From Arbacia lixula (Eukaryota; Echinodermata; Echinoidea; Arbacioida; Arbaciidae), in assembly GCA_963669155.1 (NCBI GenBank), contig OZ022591.1:7657661-7721660 (forward strand): a DNA stretch of 64,000 nucleotides, written 5' to 3'. Below, piece after piece: positions 25,401 through 37,115 of this stretch; position 1 is the stretch's first letter, and each line of letters begins with the position of its first letter. The notes under the pieces were generated by a model, which was not told the origin of the DNA, searched no databases, and worked only from the letters and a program-made list of their open reading frames with translations. A program made the translations under genes and the position numbers.

Positions 25401-28400
25401 GGCCATAATTTGTTGTATTCAATCCTGTCTACTTGACAGTATGATTACCTGTTGCAAGTTGGTTCCACTGTCTTTATCATTTTCAATCTTTTATCTATTG
25501 CCCCAAATATTTAATTTCTAGTTTCCATAGTTTCTGGTACTGTTCCTTTTCTCTTTGTACTATCTCTCTTGATTTAATATAATATATTTTCTATGTCATT
25601 TTTGTCTTCCTAGTCATCAAACTTATTTCAACTTGTATCATTTCCTCTTATTCTATTTTGCATTCAAAATGTTTTATATCCTGATCTGTCTTTCTTTTAA
25701 TTGACTCTCCACTTCTTTTCTATTTCTGCCGCGTGTTCATGTTATCATTTCTTCTCTCTCTCTCTCTCTCCATCCCTGCTGCTAGGCCAGGCATGCTGAG
25801 CAGCATGGAGCCGATGCCATCTCCACTCTCCCTCCTCTCTTCTTCAAGCCGTCTTGCATAGGTAAGCAACATTCCACCTTCTAATTCTCCTATTTTGGCA
25901 TGAAATTAATATGTGTGTCTAGGACAGAATTCAGAGAAGTGTTTTTGTTTGGTTTTTGTTTTTGTTTAGTCGAGGTTTGCAATGATGTTAGGTGATTATC
26001 ATAGAAATAAAAGACCACACTAATTTTGAAAATTTTGTTGTTAATGTTGGTGTTTTTACTTTTCATAGATTTAATTCCTTTTGGATACCATACTTTAAGC
26101 TACTAAAAATCAGTACACCTATGTAACAACAGCAAAAACAAAGTTGTGGGTCTGTACGAAGTGTAATCATAAGGTAGACCTGCTTGTGAATTATCTGAAC
26201 CCACGGCCACGGAGTAATTCTGCTAAACTTGAAGTTCAGAAAATGAGTATTCAATCATCCAATAATTTTCAATCTTCTGCAAGTTTCTTGTAAGCTGCCT
26301 TGTTGCTCCGCGACATAAAGTGTAATTGATATCGCTATGGCAATTTCCTGTCGAAATCACATGCGGCAAGTAAAGATTCTTACACAGTAATTGACTGATC
26401 AGATCACAGATATTCTTCTACCTATTGTTTAAAGTTCTTGTATATCATGTGTTTATCTGTGTGTATCATCACAATTTTTGCTCATTTTTCAGACGACATG
26501 ATTGAGTTCTTGAAGCAGGCTGCCTCCGCTGCTCCGAGCACTCCGTTCTTCTACTACCACAACCCTATCATGGTGGGATGTTCATCATGTAAGTCACACT
26601 CTTATCTACCCCTCTTACAGCCCAACTCTTCCCTTCACTAACTGCTGTAGGCCTAACCTATGTGGGACCAAAGACCACAAATATGTGGTGTTGGAGCTGT
26701 AACTTTTCATATCAAGTGTTACAAATCTTAAGATATGTATCACATGAAAGATCATTAATTTCTGCACAAGATGAATATCATTTTGTTGTTTAGTGAAATA
26801 TATTACCTTTGAATGTTGTTTTCTAAAGTGAAATATCGGTCAAATGATCATTAAATCCTCAAATAGGCAATGCACTAGAAAGGTTGAAATCGTGCTTTTG
26901 CTCTTCCAATTGCCAAACGTACAATTTCCATGTACCCCTGTTTGTAGCTTTAAAATCTGATTTAAAAGATAACAGTGCTGCCAATTTGAAAGCCATGCAA
27001 TTAATAATGATCAGCTCTGCCCTGACATGGTCCTTGTCCCAAATTAAATTGACCTGGACTTTGTGTAGTATGTTGATTTATAAGCGTATCACACTCGCCT
27101 CTCTGTTCCTCAACCAACGAAATTAAAAACATGCAATAACAGGAACTTATAGTCATTTATTCACCAGACGGTAAATAATTTTGTTGGCTGTGCATATTAA
27201 CATAAGTTGCCCTGGCAACCACAGTCTGACACGTTCCATGCGTGTGGCCCAGCTCTTCACAAAAACACTTGAACAGAGAGATATTTGTCTTTTTGTGTTT
27301 GACATGAACAATTCATTGAGCAAACAATACTATTCACATGGTAGCCTTTCTTTCAGGCTGCTGGGCATTTTTAATCTAAACTATACATGTTCCAATAACT
27401 GGTAGATGATATGAATCTCAAGCAGGTCTGGATGAACAAGACTACCGTAATTGCTGTTCAGTGATCCCCCAGCTCAGTGGACCAATAGTAGAGCATTTGT
27501 GTTGTTAGCAGTAAACCTTAATGGATAGGTTGGAATAGGAATGTTCAAGAGTGGTGAAACCAGACTATGTTTGTAGTATTATTTGTACAAGCTTCACTCT
27601 TTGTGCTCTTCCAAACGGTTGAAGAAGATGGCAAATTTGTATTTTGCGCCTATGTTGTATTCAATTTTGCCCCAATGGCAGCATGGGTGTCAGGGCTTCC
27701 ACATATGGCACAAATATAACATGATTTATGATTTTTTTTTCGTAGTCCTTTGAGGAATTGTTAATTTCAAGGACATTTTCTTGATATACAATATGATATA
27801 CAAAGAAATGACAATGATGGTGGGCTCATTACGTTACATTACCCGACAATTAAAGAGTGAAATGGTACTGTAACCTTGATAATATTTTAGTTGAGTTGAA
27901 TACAATGTGACTTCAACAAACACAGTGACAAATTGGGTAAAGGATTAAGGAACTCATTTATGTGTGAAAAACGTAATTTCATGTACCAGCATTGCATCCA
28001 TGATCATTAACCTCCCCACGTACAATGTAGCTCCATCAGTTCACATTGGCATTGTACAACGGAGCCTAAGATATATTAACTTCCAACCGGATCGTAATGT
28101 CATGCAGTAACTGTAACCACTGTACAGATGTATGGAGCTGACTGTAATATACCCTTTTGCAAGCCTAACATTTTAAAATATGTTAATACCATGGTACATG
28201 GATTTATAAATGCATTTCTATTGGCTTTGAAAATGAAACGAAAGTGGATGAGTATTGAATTATTGAAAGAAGAACTAGGTCAGGGATTTCAACAATCATA
28301 CAGTTATTTTGGAGGTCAAAGGGATGTTTTTGTGTGGTGGGGTTGTACAGACTGTGGTTTCATGTTGAACAGGATTATTTGAATATGACAATGGCCCTGA

Positions 28401-31400
28401 AATGGCGGAAAATAAACTTTATTTGCATGGGCTTCCTTTCAAAGGTGGTGTCATGAAGCGAATAGATTAAATCATTGGTATGCTCTGCATTATACTCATG
28501 GAGAAAGATGGCCTACTTTGCTCTTTGCAACAGCTATTTCTTGCTTGTTAGGGACTTAAATGCTGTGAATCTAAGTCTTTTTTTTTATTGCCTAGAATAA
28601 GAAATACAAATTGTCACGTCACTTTTGCCCGTTTTCCTCCAACTTATGCAAACAAAAAACTTTGAACTGTGACTGCCCCATGTAGTGAAAGCAGACGTGG
28701 ATGAAATTCTCGTTGCTGCCGATGGGAAAATCCCTAGTCTCATCGGGGCCAAGTTTACCCACGATGATTTGCATGATTATGGTCGCTGCCAAGTTGTCTG
28801 CGATGGACGATACCAAGTTATCAATGCTATTGAGGAGGTACACAATAGTCCTAGTAGACAGTCTGTGGCTTTTGTTCTTGTAAACTAATGATAAGTCATT
28901 CCAATTAGTAGGGGGATAGATTACCAGGATGGCAAGTTGATTTTCCAAATCAGAATAGAGCATTTGGGGGAAAAAAAGTTTTTAGCAAAATGAAGGAAGT
29001 ATAATCAGAAGAAATGGGAGCCAAGAATTGATTATCTTAGCAATCCTACATTATGAGCATCACGGTTGAGATTTTGTCTCTGTGATCTCATTAATATCCA
29101 TATGCCGACACAATTTGCAGCTGACAGTTTGTTTGAGGTTGTCCTTCTGTCTGTTCAGCTGTCTGTCTGGTGTCTGGGGTTACTAAAAGTAACATATTGT
29201 TTGAGAGACGTGCATAAAATTTGCATACATAATGAGAATGGTCTGTTCTTCATAACTTGCATATTGACCTCAAAGTTTGGTCAATTAGTCCCGAAAGCCT
29301 GTCTGAGTTTTCCTTCCTTAATCGAAGGCAATTTTCCATTCTGGTGAACTTTCCTCCTAAAATCATGTGTTGTCAACATACACTGCCTGTAGTGTGCTTA
29401 AACATAACATACCCTGGCTCACCTACATGTATACTGTTTACTGGTAATATTTAAATCCAACCAGGTTCTCATCCCATTTTATTCAATGCACCATCATTTC
29501 TTTTCATTCCTGCCTTCAGTGTAGTATTTATAAAATTAGATTAACCATGTGTTTGCTTTTTAACGGAGGTAATTTTTGTGTTGTTCTGTAAATTTTTGTC
29601 TGGTATTAACTAGTAAAAGAAGTGATGGTAATGCAACATTTATATGATAACTGTACACTACAGCTCAAAGGAATTGGTATAGGGAAAGGGAAAGGGAAGG
29701 AGCCGCAGTTTTAAATCACGGTATATTTTGTCCAGTTCAGCATGAAACACGATGCTTTAGCCTAAAAAGCATCATGTTTCATGCTGAACTAGACAAAATA
29801 TACAGTGGTTTAAAACTGCGGCTCCTTCCCTTTCCCTTTCCCTATGCCAATTCCTTTGAGCTATAGTGTAACTCACAGTCATTATGACATACATAGTTGA
29901 TAATAAGTGGTGTTTTAGTTCCAATGTATTGTGAGATTTTGTGTACTAACCTCAATGTTATAACAATTTCATAACCATTTGTACACTAGATCTAGGTGCT
30001 AGGTAAACCCAGTGTATGTTTTTCATTTAAACGTAAACCTGGTTTTGAGACAATTTATGTTCAAGTATGGTTGCTATCATTTATGATATATTGATTTTGT
30101 GCCAAACATTTGCATTATACCACGTTTCAGTGTGGAAAGTTGATCTGTGATAGCTTCTATTTTATGATAAGTTTGTTTGATATTGATTGAAAATGCAAAT
30201 ATAATCCTTAGAAATAAACACACATGCTACTTTTCCATGGATGGTTACCAAATCACTTATTACAGGGAAGGAGTTCACGGCTCACACACATTTCTCCATC
30301 ACATGAAAATGGATTCATATTTTCAACACATTTCCAATTTTTGTCTTGTAACATCATCTGTGCATGCTGGCAATTCTCGGTGCAGATGTAGTAAACATTG
30401 TCAACCATTAATATGCAATTGCTCAATTTGCTTCATTCAGGCAATTAAGCAGCGGCTATATGCACATATTATTTGATATCTAGATTCTGAGGCCATTTTA
30501 ATACTGGTTTGTTGTGTAAATAGCATTTAGGAGTAACAACATTGCATCATCCCCCTTCCCCCGTGTCCATCCATTCATCAGGTTTTTAACCTAATCTCTT
30601 GAAGTGAAGGGCATGATTCTTCTAAACATGGGACCTCCATTTAGCGTCCTTCGTAAGTGAGGGACAGAGTGTTTCCCAACAAGGGAAGCACCATTATCCA
30701 CAATACAGGCATCTTGTCTGTGTTGGACTCGAACCCTTAACCTTTTGTTTCAGAGTCAGACACTTAAAAAAAACACCATACACCACTTTGCTTGTTTCAT
30801 CCTCATTTCCAAACTCTTTATTGTTCTTCCTCTCGCTGCAGTTACGCTTGAAAGTCTTATACAGAAAATTTTCGCAGAAAAACACATTCCTACACTTTGC
30901 GGGGTGAAATACACATCAACGGATCTTTACGATTACGGCCGATGCCACGCCCATGTAGCTGAACTTTGCCAATTCATGTATGGCTGTGATGAGGTACGTT
31001 TAAAGGCAATCAATGTAATTTTCCACTATTGAAAGCAAGCTTTAGGTTACATGGACATACATGTATCTCTTTGAAATGTGATATGAGTAAATATTTTCAT
31101 CACAATTTTTAGAAAAGAAAACTTTCTTTTTTTTTGTTCTTCTGAATAACCATACTCATATTTAAAGTGTATATAAAAAAAAACATTTGTATTTTTCAAG
31201 ATTTAAATCACAAAATTTGGATTTTAACCCGTCCTAGCCCTCTTACTCCAAGTCTCGTTCCTTAGCACAAAGTCATTTTCAAGTTGATAAATTAAAAACA
31301 GCATGAAAATTGCAGCAAAGCATGCTCTATGTGTTTTTATCTTTAAAGTCATTTTCAAGTTGATAGATTAAAAACAGCATGAAAATTGCAGCAAAGCATG

Positions 31401-34400
31401 CTCTATGTGTTTTCATCTTTCCATCAGCATTTCAAGCAATCATCCACAGTGCATCAAGAAGATTATTTCAATGTTCATTTCATGTCATGATATTAATCAA
31501 ATGTGCCAGATGTATTTTGTGTTAGTGTGATCCCCATATTACCTCACACACGCAACAAATGTCAAGGGAAATCAAACACTCAGCACAACTTGATCAGTAT
31601 GAATGCAGATAAATTAGTGAAGCTGGGATTTTGATTTTCCTTATGTGTTTTTTGTTTGGATGATTCCAATATCCCTCATAACGTTTAATATAATCACATA
31701 TCTTATTCACATTGTTAATTGGTCACTAACTACAACATGACATGTACTTTACTTTTTAACCATTCATAGAATGATTAACAGTTATTTCATAGGGCTTTTT
31801 AGGGGAAGAATTTTATTTTGACATTCATTTACAGACATGGAAAATTCACATGAATTGTGTTTAGTCAACTATTTCATTTGTTATCTTTGGGGACTAATAG
31901 GTGATCTGCAAAATCATATCAAATTGATATATTGATAGCTCATATCTGCATGGTGGTCGCTATGCATGTCGTTGTCTGACTTTAAATCAACTAAGCATTG
32001 TGCATGCAGTGATCAATGTTTTTATAAAAGTTTTTGAGTGTTATGTGGAGAGGAGTGCCTTTATAAACACTTCACATAGCCCTGCAAGCAGATCACAAAT
32101 CACAGGGTCCTGTTGCATAAAGGTTTTCAATTATTGTAACTTACCATCAATGGTAGCTTCCATGGCATTAGGTGCAATACTGAGAGTTCATTGGCTGTTG
32201 CCATGGTAGTTACCATTGATGGAAGGTTACAATAATTGAAAACCTATATGCAACAGGGCACTGATGAGGTTTCAAATTTAACTTGAATTCAAAACAGAAC
32301 ACATAATAAACAACATTTTAGGAGTTGGTTGCCTTAATTGTTCAATCTTACAAGTTGACAATAGAACTGACAATTGAACATGCAGACTTTAAAGCATGAT
32401 GTAAGTTATCTTTGTAAATTTGTTGCTAAAATAGAGAAATGTGCCTTTTTTCTTGGCAGCAAGCCTTGCCAGCGCTGACACTGGGAGGCGAGGCATTCAT
32501 TGGAAGGTGCGTAGTGTGCTGAACCTGTTTATTACCAGACAAACTGACCCTCTTTGTGTACATTATTGGTAATAAAAACATCAATAGAACAAACAGATTT
32601 TATATCTTCAGTAGATTTCACAGATTTTGCCCTCATTAAAAAAAAAAATATGAATACCCTGAAAAGTGGATTTGGGTGAAAGCAGAAAAGACAGGGAGTA
32701 ACAAAATGTTCAAGTTTTCAGAAATTCAAACATGTTAGTAAACATGTTATGAAATGTTATCTAATTTGTGTGATTTTATTCAAATTATCTTATTTTAGAG
32801 TTTCGTGTTCTTCTAATACTTGTTTAAGTTTGGTGTGCATGCTCAATGGATTTACAGATGATATGAACTCATACTTCACCCATTCAGGACCAAGCAAAGC
32901 AAATGTATGATTTTGGGTTATAAATTTTGATATCAAATATAACAAATATTAAGATATATATCCTTGTAGAGTCGGTTAGAGGAAGGTTCTGAAAAATAAC
33001 CGCGATGCTTGCTTCAGTATTACCCCATCATTGCTATCACCTTCTCTCTGATTTTGTTGACAGCACCTACAACTATGCAGGGAAAGTTGCTGCTAGGATG
33101 TTGAAGGCATTCAAGGCGGGTGACGTGGCAACCGCACAAAAGGAACAGGTAAGAATGTACAAACATCATGCTTTAACCCCCATCTCAATCAGACTTCATA
33201 CAACCCCATGGGAATAGTAAGCAAATAATCAGCGTTGGTGAGGGTGATGGGACGAACTATCACTTCCGAGGCGATCTGGATGTAGCTATCTTTCCGAAGC
33301 GCAGCTGAGGAAAGATAGCGTATACATTCAGATCGCCGAGGAAGTGATAGCTCGTCTCATTGCTTGAAACCAAAAGTTGATTATTTGCTTCATATTCCAC
33401 ATCTGAAACCAACTATGACAAAAATACCAAAAATGACAATTTGACGTAAAAAGGTAATGTTTACTTATCTCCATAACCCCGAGCCGCTGCCATGGGGAAC
33501 ACGTGTTAGGACGCGCATTAGGACGCGCGTTAGGACACGTTAGATGTCAAGTGATAGTCCGAGTGTAACACACTTTTATTTCGCGCGTACTCAAAATATT
33601 AATCACGCATTAGGACTGTGAGGAGTGAAGGGATCAGCGAAACCAAAAAGTACTATTACCTAGAGTGTAACAAACTTTTATTCTCAGGTGATCTGATAGG
33701 AAAAACTACGCCTCATCACGTGATCAACTCTTGACCAATCATATAGCAACATTCTTAGTATGTGGAATATAATGTGTATTACCAATGCAATAATGCCTTC
33801 ATGAAGCATAAAGAGTGAACTCCTTCTCTGCCAGACTCCATACTGTACTATAGGAATAGAATAGAAATCTATGATTTCTCGCATAAATTAGCATAAATTA
33901 ATTAGTTAAAAAAAAATAAAAGGACTTTCGTAAATTTAGCTATACAACTTTGTAGATTACATAATTCTTCACCCTTGTGCAAAATTTTGAGGCAATCGGG
34001 CGACCCATGGCTGAGATCTCAGGGAGGGGCCATAATGGCCCCCCCCCCCCCCCGGTAATAACAAGCTTTGAAATACCCCGGGAGTATTAGGGTTAAAAAC
34101 CTCTGTTTACAATGTATCCAGTGACTTGTAGTACATTTTGGTAAAGCTCCTAGAAAATGATGTTTTTTATTATGTATTACATTTATAAGTAATGAGTCGC
34201 TATTGATTGTAACAATTTTCTGCTCTGCTCTGTGCAATTTGTGTCCCAGTTCCACAACCAGGCTGCAGTGTCAGTGCTGAAGAAGCATGGTAAGTGGCCT
34301 TCCCAATGCATTCTTCTTCCCCCTTTCTTATGTCATCATGGCCCTGTCTTATAAAGATATCAATCGTAACTCTGCACATTAGAGATAGAGGATTAGATTT

Positions 34401-36700
34401 GTAATTGATATCAATCGTAACTCTTTACATTAGAGATAGGGCATTGGATTTGCGGTCAATATCAATCGTAACTCTGCACATTAGAGATAGGGGATCGATT
34501 TGCAATTGATATCAATCGTAACTCTGCACATTAGAGATATGAGATTGGATTTGCAATCGATATCAATCGTAACTCGGTACATTACAGATAGGAGATTGGA
34601 TTTGCAATTGATATCAATCGTAATTCTGCGCATTAGAGATAGGGGATGGATTTGCAATCAATATCAAACGTAACTCTGCACATTAGAGATATGAGATTGG
34701 ATTTGCAATCGATATCAATCGTAACTCTGCACATTAGAGATAGGAGATTGGATTTGCAATTGATATCAAGTGTAACTCGGTACATTAGAGATAGGAGATT
34801 GGATTTGCAATCGATATCAATGGTAACTCGGTACATTAGAGATAGGAGATTGGATGTGCAATTGATATCAATCCTAACTCTGCACATTACAGATGGGAGA
34901 TGGATTTGCAATCGATATCAATCGTAACTCTACACATTAGAGATAGGGGATGGATTTGCATTCGATATCAATCGTAACTCTGTACATTAGAGATAGGAGA
35001 TTGGATTTGCAATTGATATCAATGGTAACTCGGTACATTAGAGATGGGAGATGGATTTGCAATCGATATCAATCGTAACTCGGTACATAAGAGTTAGGAG
35101 ATTGGATTTGCATTCGATATCAATCGTAACTCTGTACATTACAGATAGGAGATTGGATTTGCAATCGATATCAATCGTAACTCTGTACATTAGAGATAGG
35201 AGATTGGATTTGCAATCGATATCAATCGTAACTCTACACGTTAGAGAACGGGGATGGTTTTGTAATCGATAGGGCTATAAATCATAACTCGGTACATTAG
35301 AGATAGAACATTGGATTTATAATCGATATCAATCGTAACTCTGCACATTAGAGATAGGGGATTGGATTTGAGATTTAAATCATTCATAATTCCTTCTAAA
35401 ACAGGGCCCTGATGCACAGCTCTTATAGTGAATTAATTAATAGTCCATTTTTAAACCTTTTTTTTATTTGACAATATGCTGTTAGAAGACATTGTGTGAG
35501 GTATCCAAAAAATGTATTCAACTTGTAAAGGCAGGATGACAACCAATATTAAGAAATGTGCATGACATTGTATAGATGGTAACTAATGAATCATAAATGT
35601 TTGGCTTGCATCAAAGATTCTTGATCATAGATGTAAGAACAAATCATATCAAATTTTTAAAAATGTATTTGCTGTGCAGCCTTAGTTAGGAGATCATACC
35701 GGTAATCACACTCGATTTGAAAAGGGCATGCTCAGAGAAATCGATCGCATGTAGGTTTTCAGTTATTGTAACTTGCCATTGATGGTAACTCCTATGGCAA
35801 CAGCTGCAATGAGGAGAGCTCATTGGCTGTTCCATGGTATTAAGGATTGATTGTAAAGACCATGGTAGACAACATGACTTAACCATGATTTTGCAGTCGT
35901 AAGGGCGCAAGGACTGTAAATGTCACGTCACCTTCTTGTTCAAATGCCATGACCAGATCATGTGATTCAGCCTGTCGCAGAGTCATACAATTGATCAAAT
36001 GGTATCATCTGTGGTGGCCTTACAAGCATAATTACAAGCATATGTATTATCTCATTTTACCCTTACTTAGTCATCTGCCTATCGGTTTCTTTGTTTGGGT
36101 TTCAGGTTTTAGGCCATTGTGTGCTGGTAGTAAATGTAGATCAATTGTGTTGTATCTCACTATCTTTTTATTTACTTTCATTTGACCTTGTAATCACAGA
36201 TAAAGCGATTAGGTGCTGATAGACAAATGCAGACCAATTGTATTCGTCTGGGCATTTTTTTTTATCCACTTGTAACCACAGACATGGCCCTTATGAGCTG
36301 GTTTACAAATTTGTATTTCATCTACTTGTTTGGATTTTAAATTTATATCTTTCATTTTGTTTTGATTCCATGTTTGTATATATATATATATTTATCTCTT
36401 TGTTTGGAGTCTAAATTGATGTATCTGTGTACCAGTATCAACTTGTTTGGATTCCGGTGTTCATATAGGCATAATAGGGAATGTGATGATAGACTTTTGA
36501 GTGTGTATATTTTTTTTTTTATTGTTTCGTTATTTGTTTGGATTCCAGGTCCCCATGTAGGCACGAACAAGGCCATCATGTCTCTGGTGGGCCCAGAGAT
36601 GGGGCCAGCCCGCCCCCCTCTCCACAACCCCTCCCCAGCAGTGAGGGAGGAAATAAGGAGAGATCTGGAGGCAGTGGGCTTCTTCGACTGGATCAAATAA
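22435..36700 (+). CDS. NPL: N-acetylneuraminate lyase, with a duplicated active-site exon
   Basis: Cytosolic class I aldolase that cleaves N-acetylneuraminate to N-acetylmannosamine and pyruvate. Exons: 22435-22452, 22935-22999, 23215-23285, 24578-24665, 25207-25264, 25786-25861, 26493-26588, then either 28686-28837 or 30842-30993, then 32460-32506, 33064-33148, 34250-34289 and 36549-36700. Either choice gives 948 nt and 315 aa (human about 320). Visible motifs: [11 protein letters not shown] near the N-terminus; VNGTTGEG (residues 52-59), the carboxylate-binding loop of the DHDPS/NAL family; FFYYHNP with the catalytic Tyr at 147; GAKFT or GVKYT with Schiff-base Lys180; and IGSTYNY with Ser224, matching the conserved Ser208 of E. 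coli NanA. The last exon ends FFDWIK. The 6-codon first exon (MTSNVK) is chosen because it is the nearest phase-0 ATG with a GT donor, and is the least certain part. The last intron contains a 1-kb minisatellite. Confidence 0.94.
22645..22820. repeat. Poly-T and CT-rich tract before NPL exon 2
   Basis: A run of about 19 T near 22645, then degenerate (CT)n to about 22820, about 115 bp before the acceptor of the exon at 22935. Low complexity with no coding signal. Confidence 0.8.
28686..28837 (+). other. NPL: NPL alternative active-site exon A (A-I-E-E type)
   Basis: A 152-bp exon with acceptor CATGTAG and donor GAG/GTACAC, entering in phase 1 and leaving in phase 0. It encodes 50 full codons, including [20 protein letters not shown] with the Schiff-base Lys180 and adjacent Thr182. 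It ends INAIEE where lyases normally have G-x-D-E. It aligns without gaps to exon B with about 16 of 50 identical residues. No stop codon or frame lesion is present, so it looks under coding constraint. Confidence 0.85.
29656..29868. mobile_element. Palindromic foldback MITE, copy 2
   Basis: A 213-bp palindrome flanked by TA (29654-29655 and 29869-29870), with the same family arms as at 16999 (CACTACAGCTCAAAGGAATT ... CCTTTGAGCTATAGTG). It sits in the NPL intron between alternative exons A and B. In the pre-mRNA it would fold into a long hairpin between the two competing exons. Confidence 0.93.
30842..30993 (+). other. NPL: NPL alternative active-site exon B (G-C-D-E type)
   Basis: A 152-bp exon with acceptor CGCTGCAG and donor GAG/GTACGT, with the same entry and exit phases as exon A. 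It encodes [20 protein letters not shown] with Lys180 and Thr182, and ends MYGCDE, matching the canonical G-x-D-E sugar-binding block (GVDE in the human enzyme, GYDE in E. coli NanA). Including both exons would shift the frame, because 152 is not a multiple of three. The two therefore behave as mutually exclusive. Confidence 0.88.
31269..31421. repeat. 76-bp tandem duplication in NPL intron
   Basis: Sequence starting AAAGTCATTTTCAAGTTGAT at 31269 recurs at 31345 with only a couple of mismatches, so this is a recent duplication. Non-coding. Confidence 0.9.
32104..32261. mobile_element. 'GGGCCCTG' inverted-repeat MITE, copy b
   Basis: About 158 bp. The left end AGGGTCCTGTTGCATAAAGG and the right end CCTATATGCAACAGGGCACT are reverse complements, and the internal GTTTTCAATTATTGTAAC block is inverted at the right. 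It lies in the NPL intron between exon B and the exon at 32460. Confidence 0.82.
33211..33398. mobile_element. Inverted-repeat element (MITE-like) in NPL intron
   Basis: The outer arms GGAATAGTAAGCAAATAATC (33211) and GATTATTTGCTTCATATTCC (33379-33398) are reverse complements. The inner arms ATCACTTCCGAGGCGATCTG and its near reverse complement, plus GCTATCTTTCC / GGAAAGATAGC, make a strong hairpin with a 12-15 nt loop. No coding capacity. Confidence 0.75.
34340..35409. repeat. 51-bp minisatellite inside a 'GGGCCCTG' MITE
   Basis: About 20 units of 51 bp with consensus features ATATCAATCGTAACTC, ACATTAGAGATAGG and GATTTGCAATCG (unit starts at 34356, 34407, 34458, 34508, 34559 and so on). The array is bounded by GGCCCTGTCTTATAAAG on the left and CTTCTAAAACAGGGCCC on the right, an inverted pair resembling the ends of the MITE family at 21787. 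Because 51 is a multiple of three, long fake frames run through both strands. It lies in the last NPL intron. Confidence 0.9.
35752..35845. mobile_element. 'GGGCCCTG' family MITE, truncated copy c
   Basis: It shares GTTTTCAGTTATTGTAACTT, CCATTGATGGTAACT and CATTGGCTGTTCCATGGTA with copy b, but both terminal GGGCCCTG ends are missing. In the last NPL intron. Confidence 0.65.
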
Positions 36701-36790
36701 GATGGAGAAAGAAGGAAGGAGGGAAGAAGAGGCAGGGAGAGTGAAAGAGAGGTGGAGGGAGAAAGTAGGAAAGAGAGAGAGAGGGAGAGA

Positions 36791-36823
<33 letters not shown>

Positions 36824-37115
36824 GGGGGGGGGAGAGAAATAGAGAGAGAAGAGGGAGGATGAGGATATGATCTGAGAGAGAGGAAAGCTTCTTCAACTGA
36901 TTTAATCTAGATCTTAACTGGATCTGATAGCAATGAGAAAGATGGATAGCGAGAAGAAAGAATGAGGAGAGTAAAAGAGAGACATAGTGTATTAAGAGAA
37001 GGGAAGAGAGATGATGAGAATGAAGGAAGAAAGGATATCTTCTCGTACTGGATCAAACAAGAGGATGCAAGAGGGAAGGAGAGAAAAAGAGATGGGGAGA
37101 ATGAAAAGGGAGAAA
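36701..37115 (+). repeat. Purine-rich 3' UTR of NPL with echoes of the last coding segment
   Basis: GA-rich sequence immediately after the NPL stop. Degenerate copies of the terminal coding stretch recur: GCTTCTTCAACTG near 36887, AACTGGATCTGATAGCAATG near 36915, and ATCTTCTCGTACTGGATCAA at 37037. These compare with the real CTTCTTCGACTGGATCAAAT at about 36680. In the last copy the position of the stop reads CAA. Confidence 0.6.

Noticed and set aside
30650..30775. Minus-strand tRNA-like sequence with B box GGTTCGAGTCC
   Set aside because: B box is good, but the acceptor and D arms cannot be paired; a SINE relic is possible but not supported enough to list.
34633..35272. Repetitive 17-residue '[17 protein letters not shown]'-like proteins on both strands
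   Set aside because: Artefact of a 51-bp (17-codon) minisatellite; open on both strands only because the unit is a multiple of three.
34340..35409. CRISPR-like regular array
   Set aside because: Units are contiguous tandem copies without unique spacers, in an animal gene intron.
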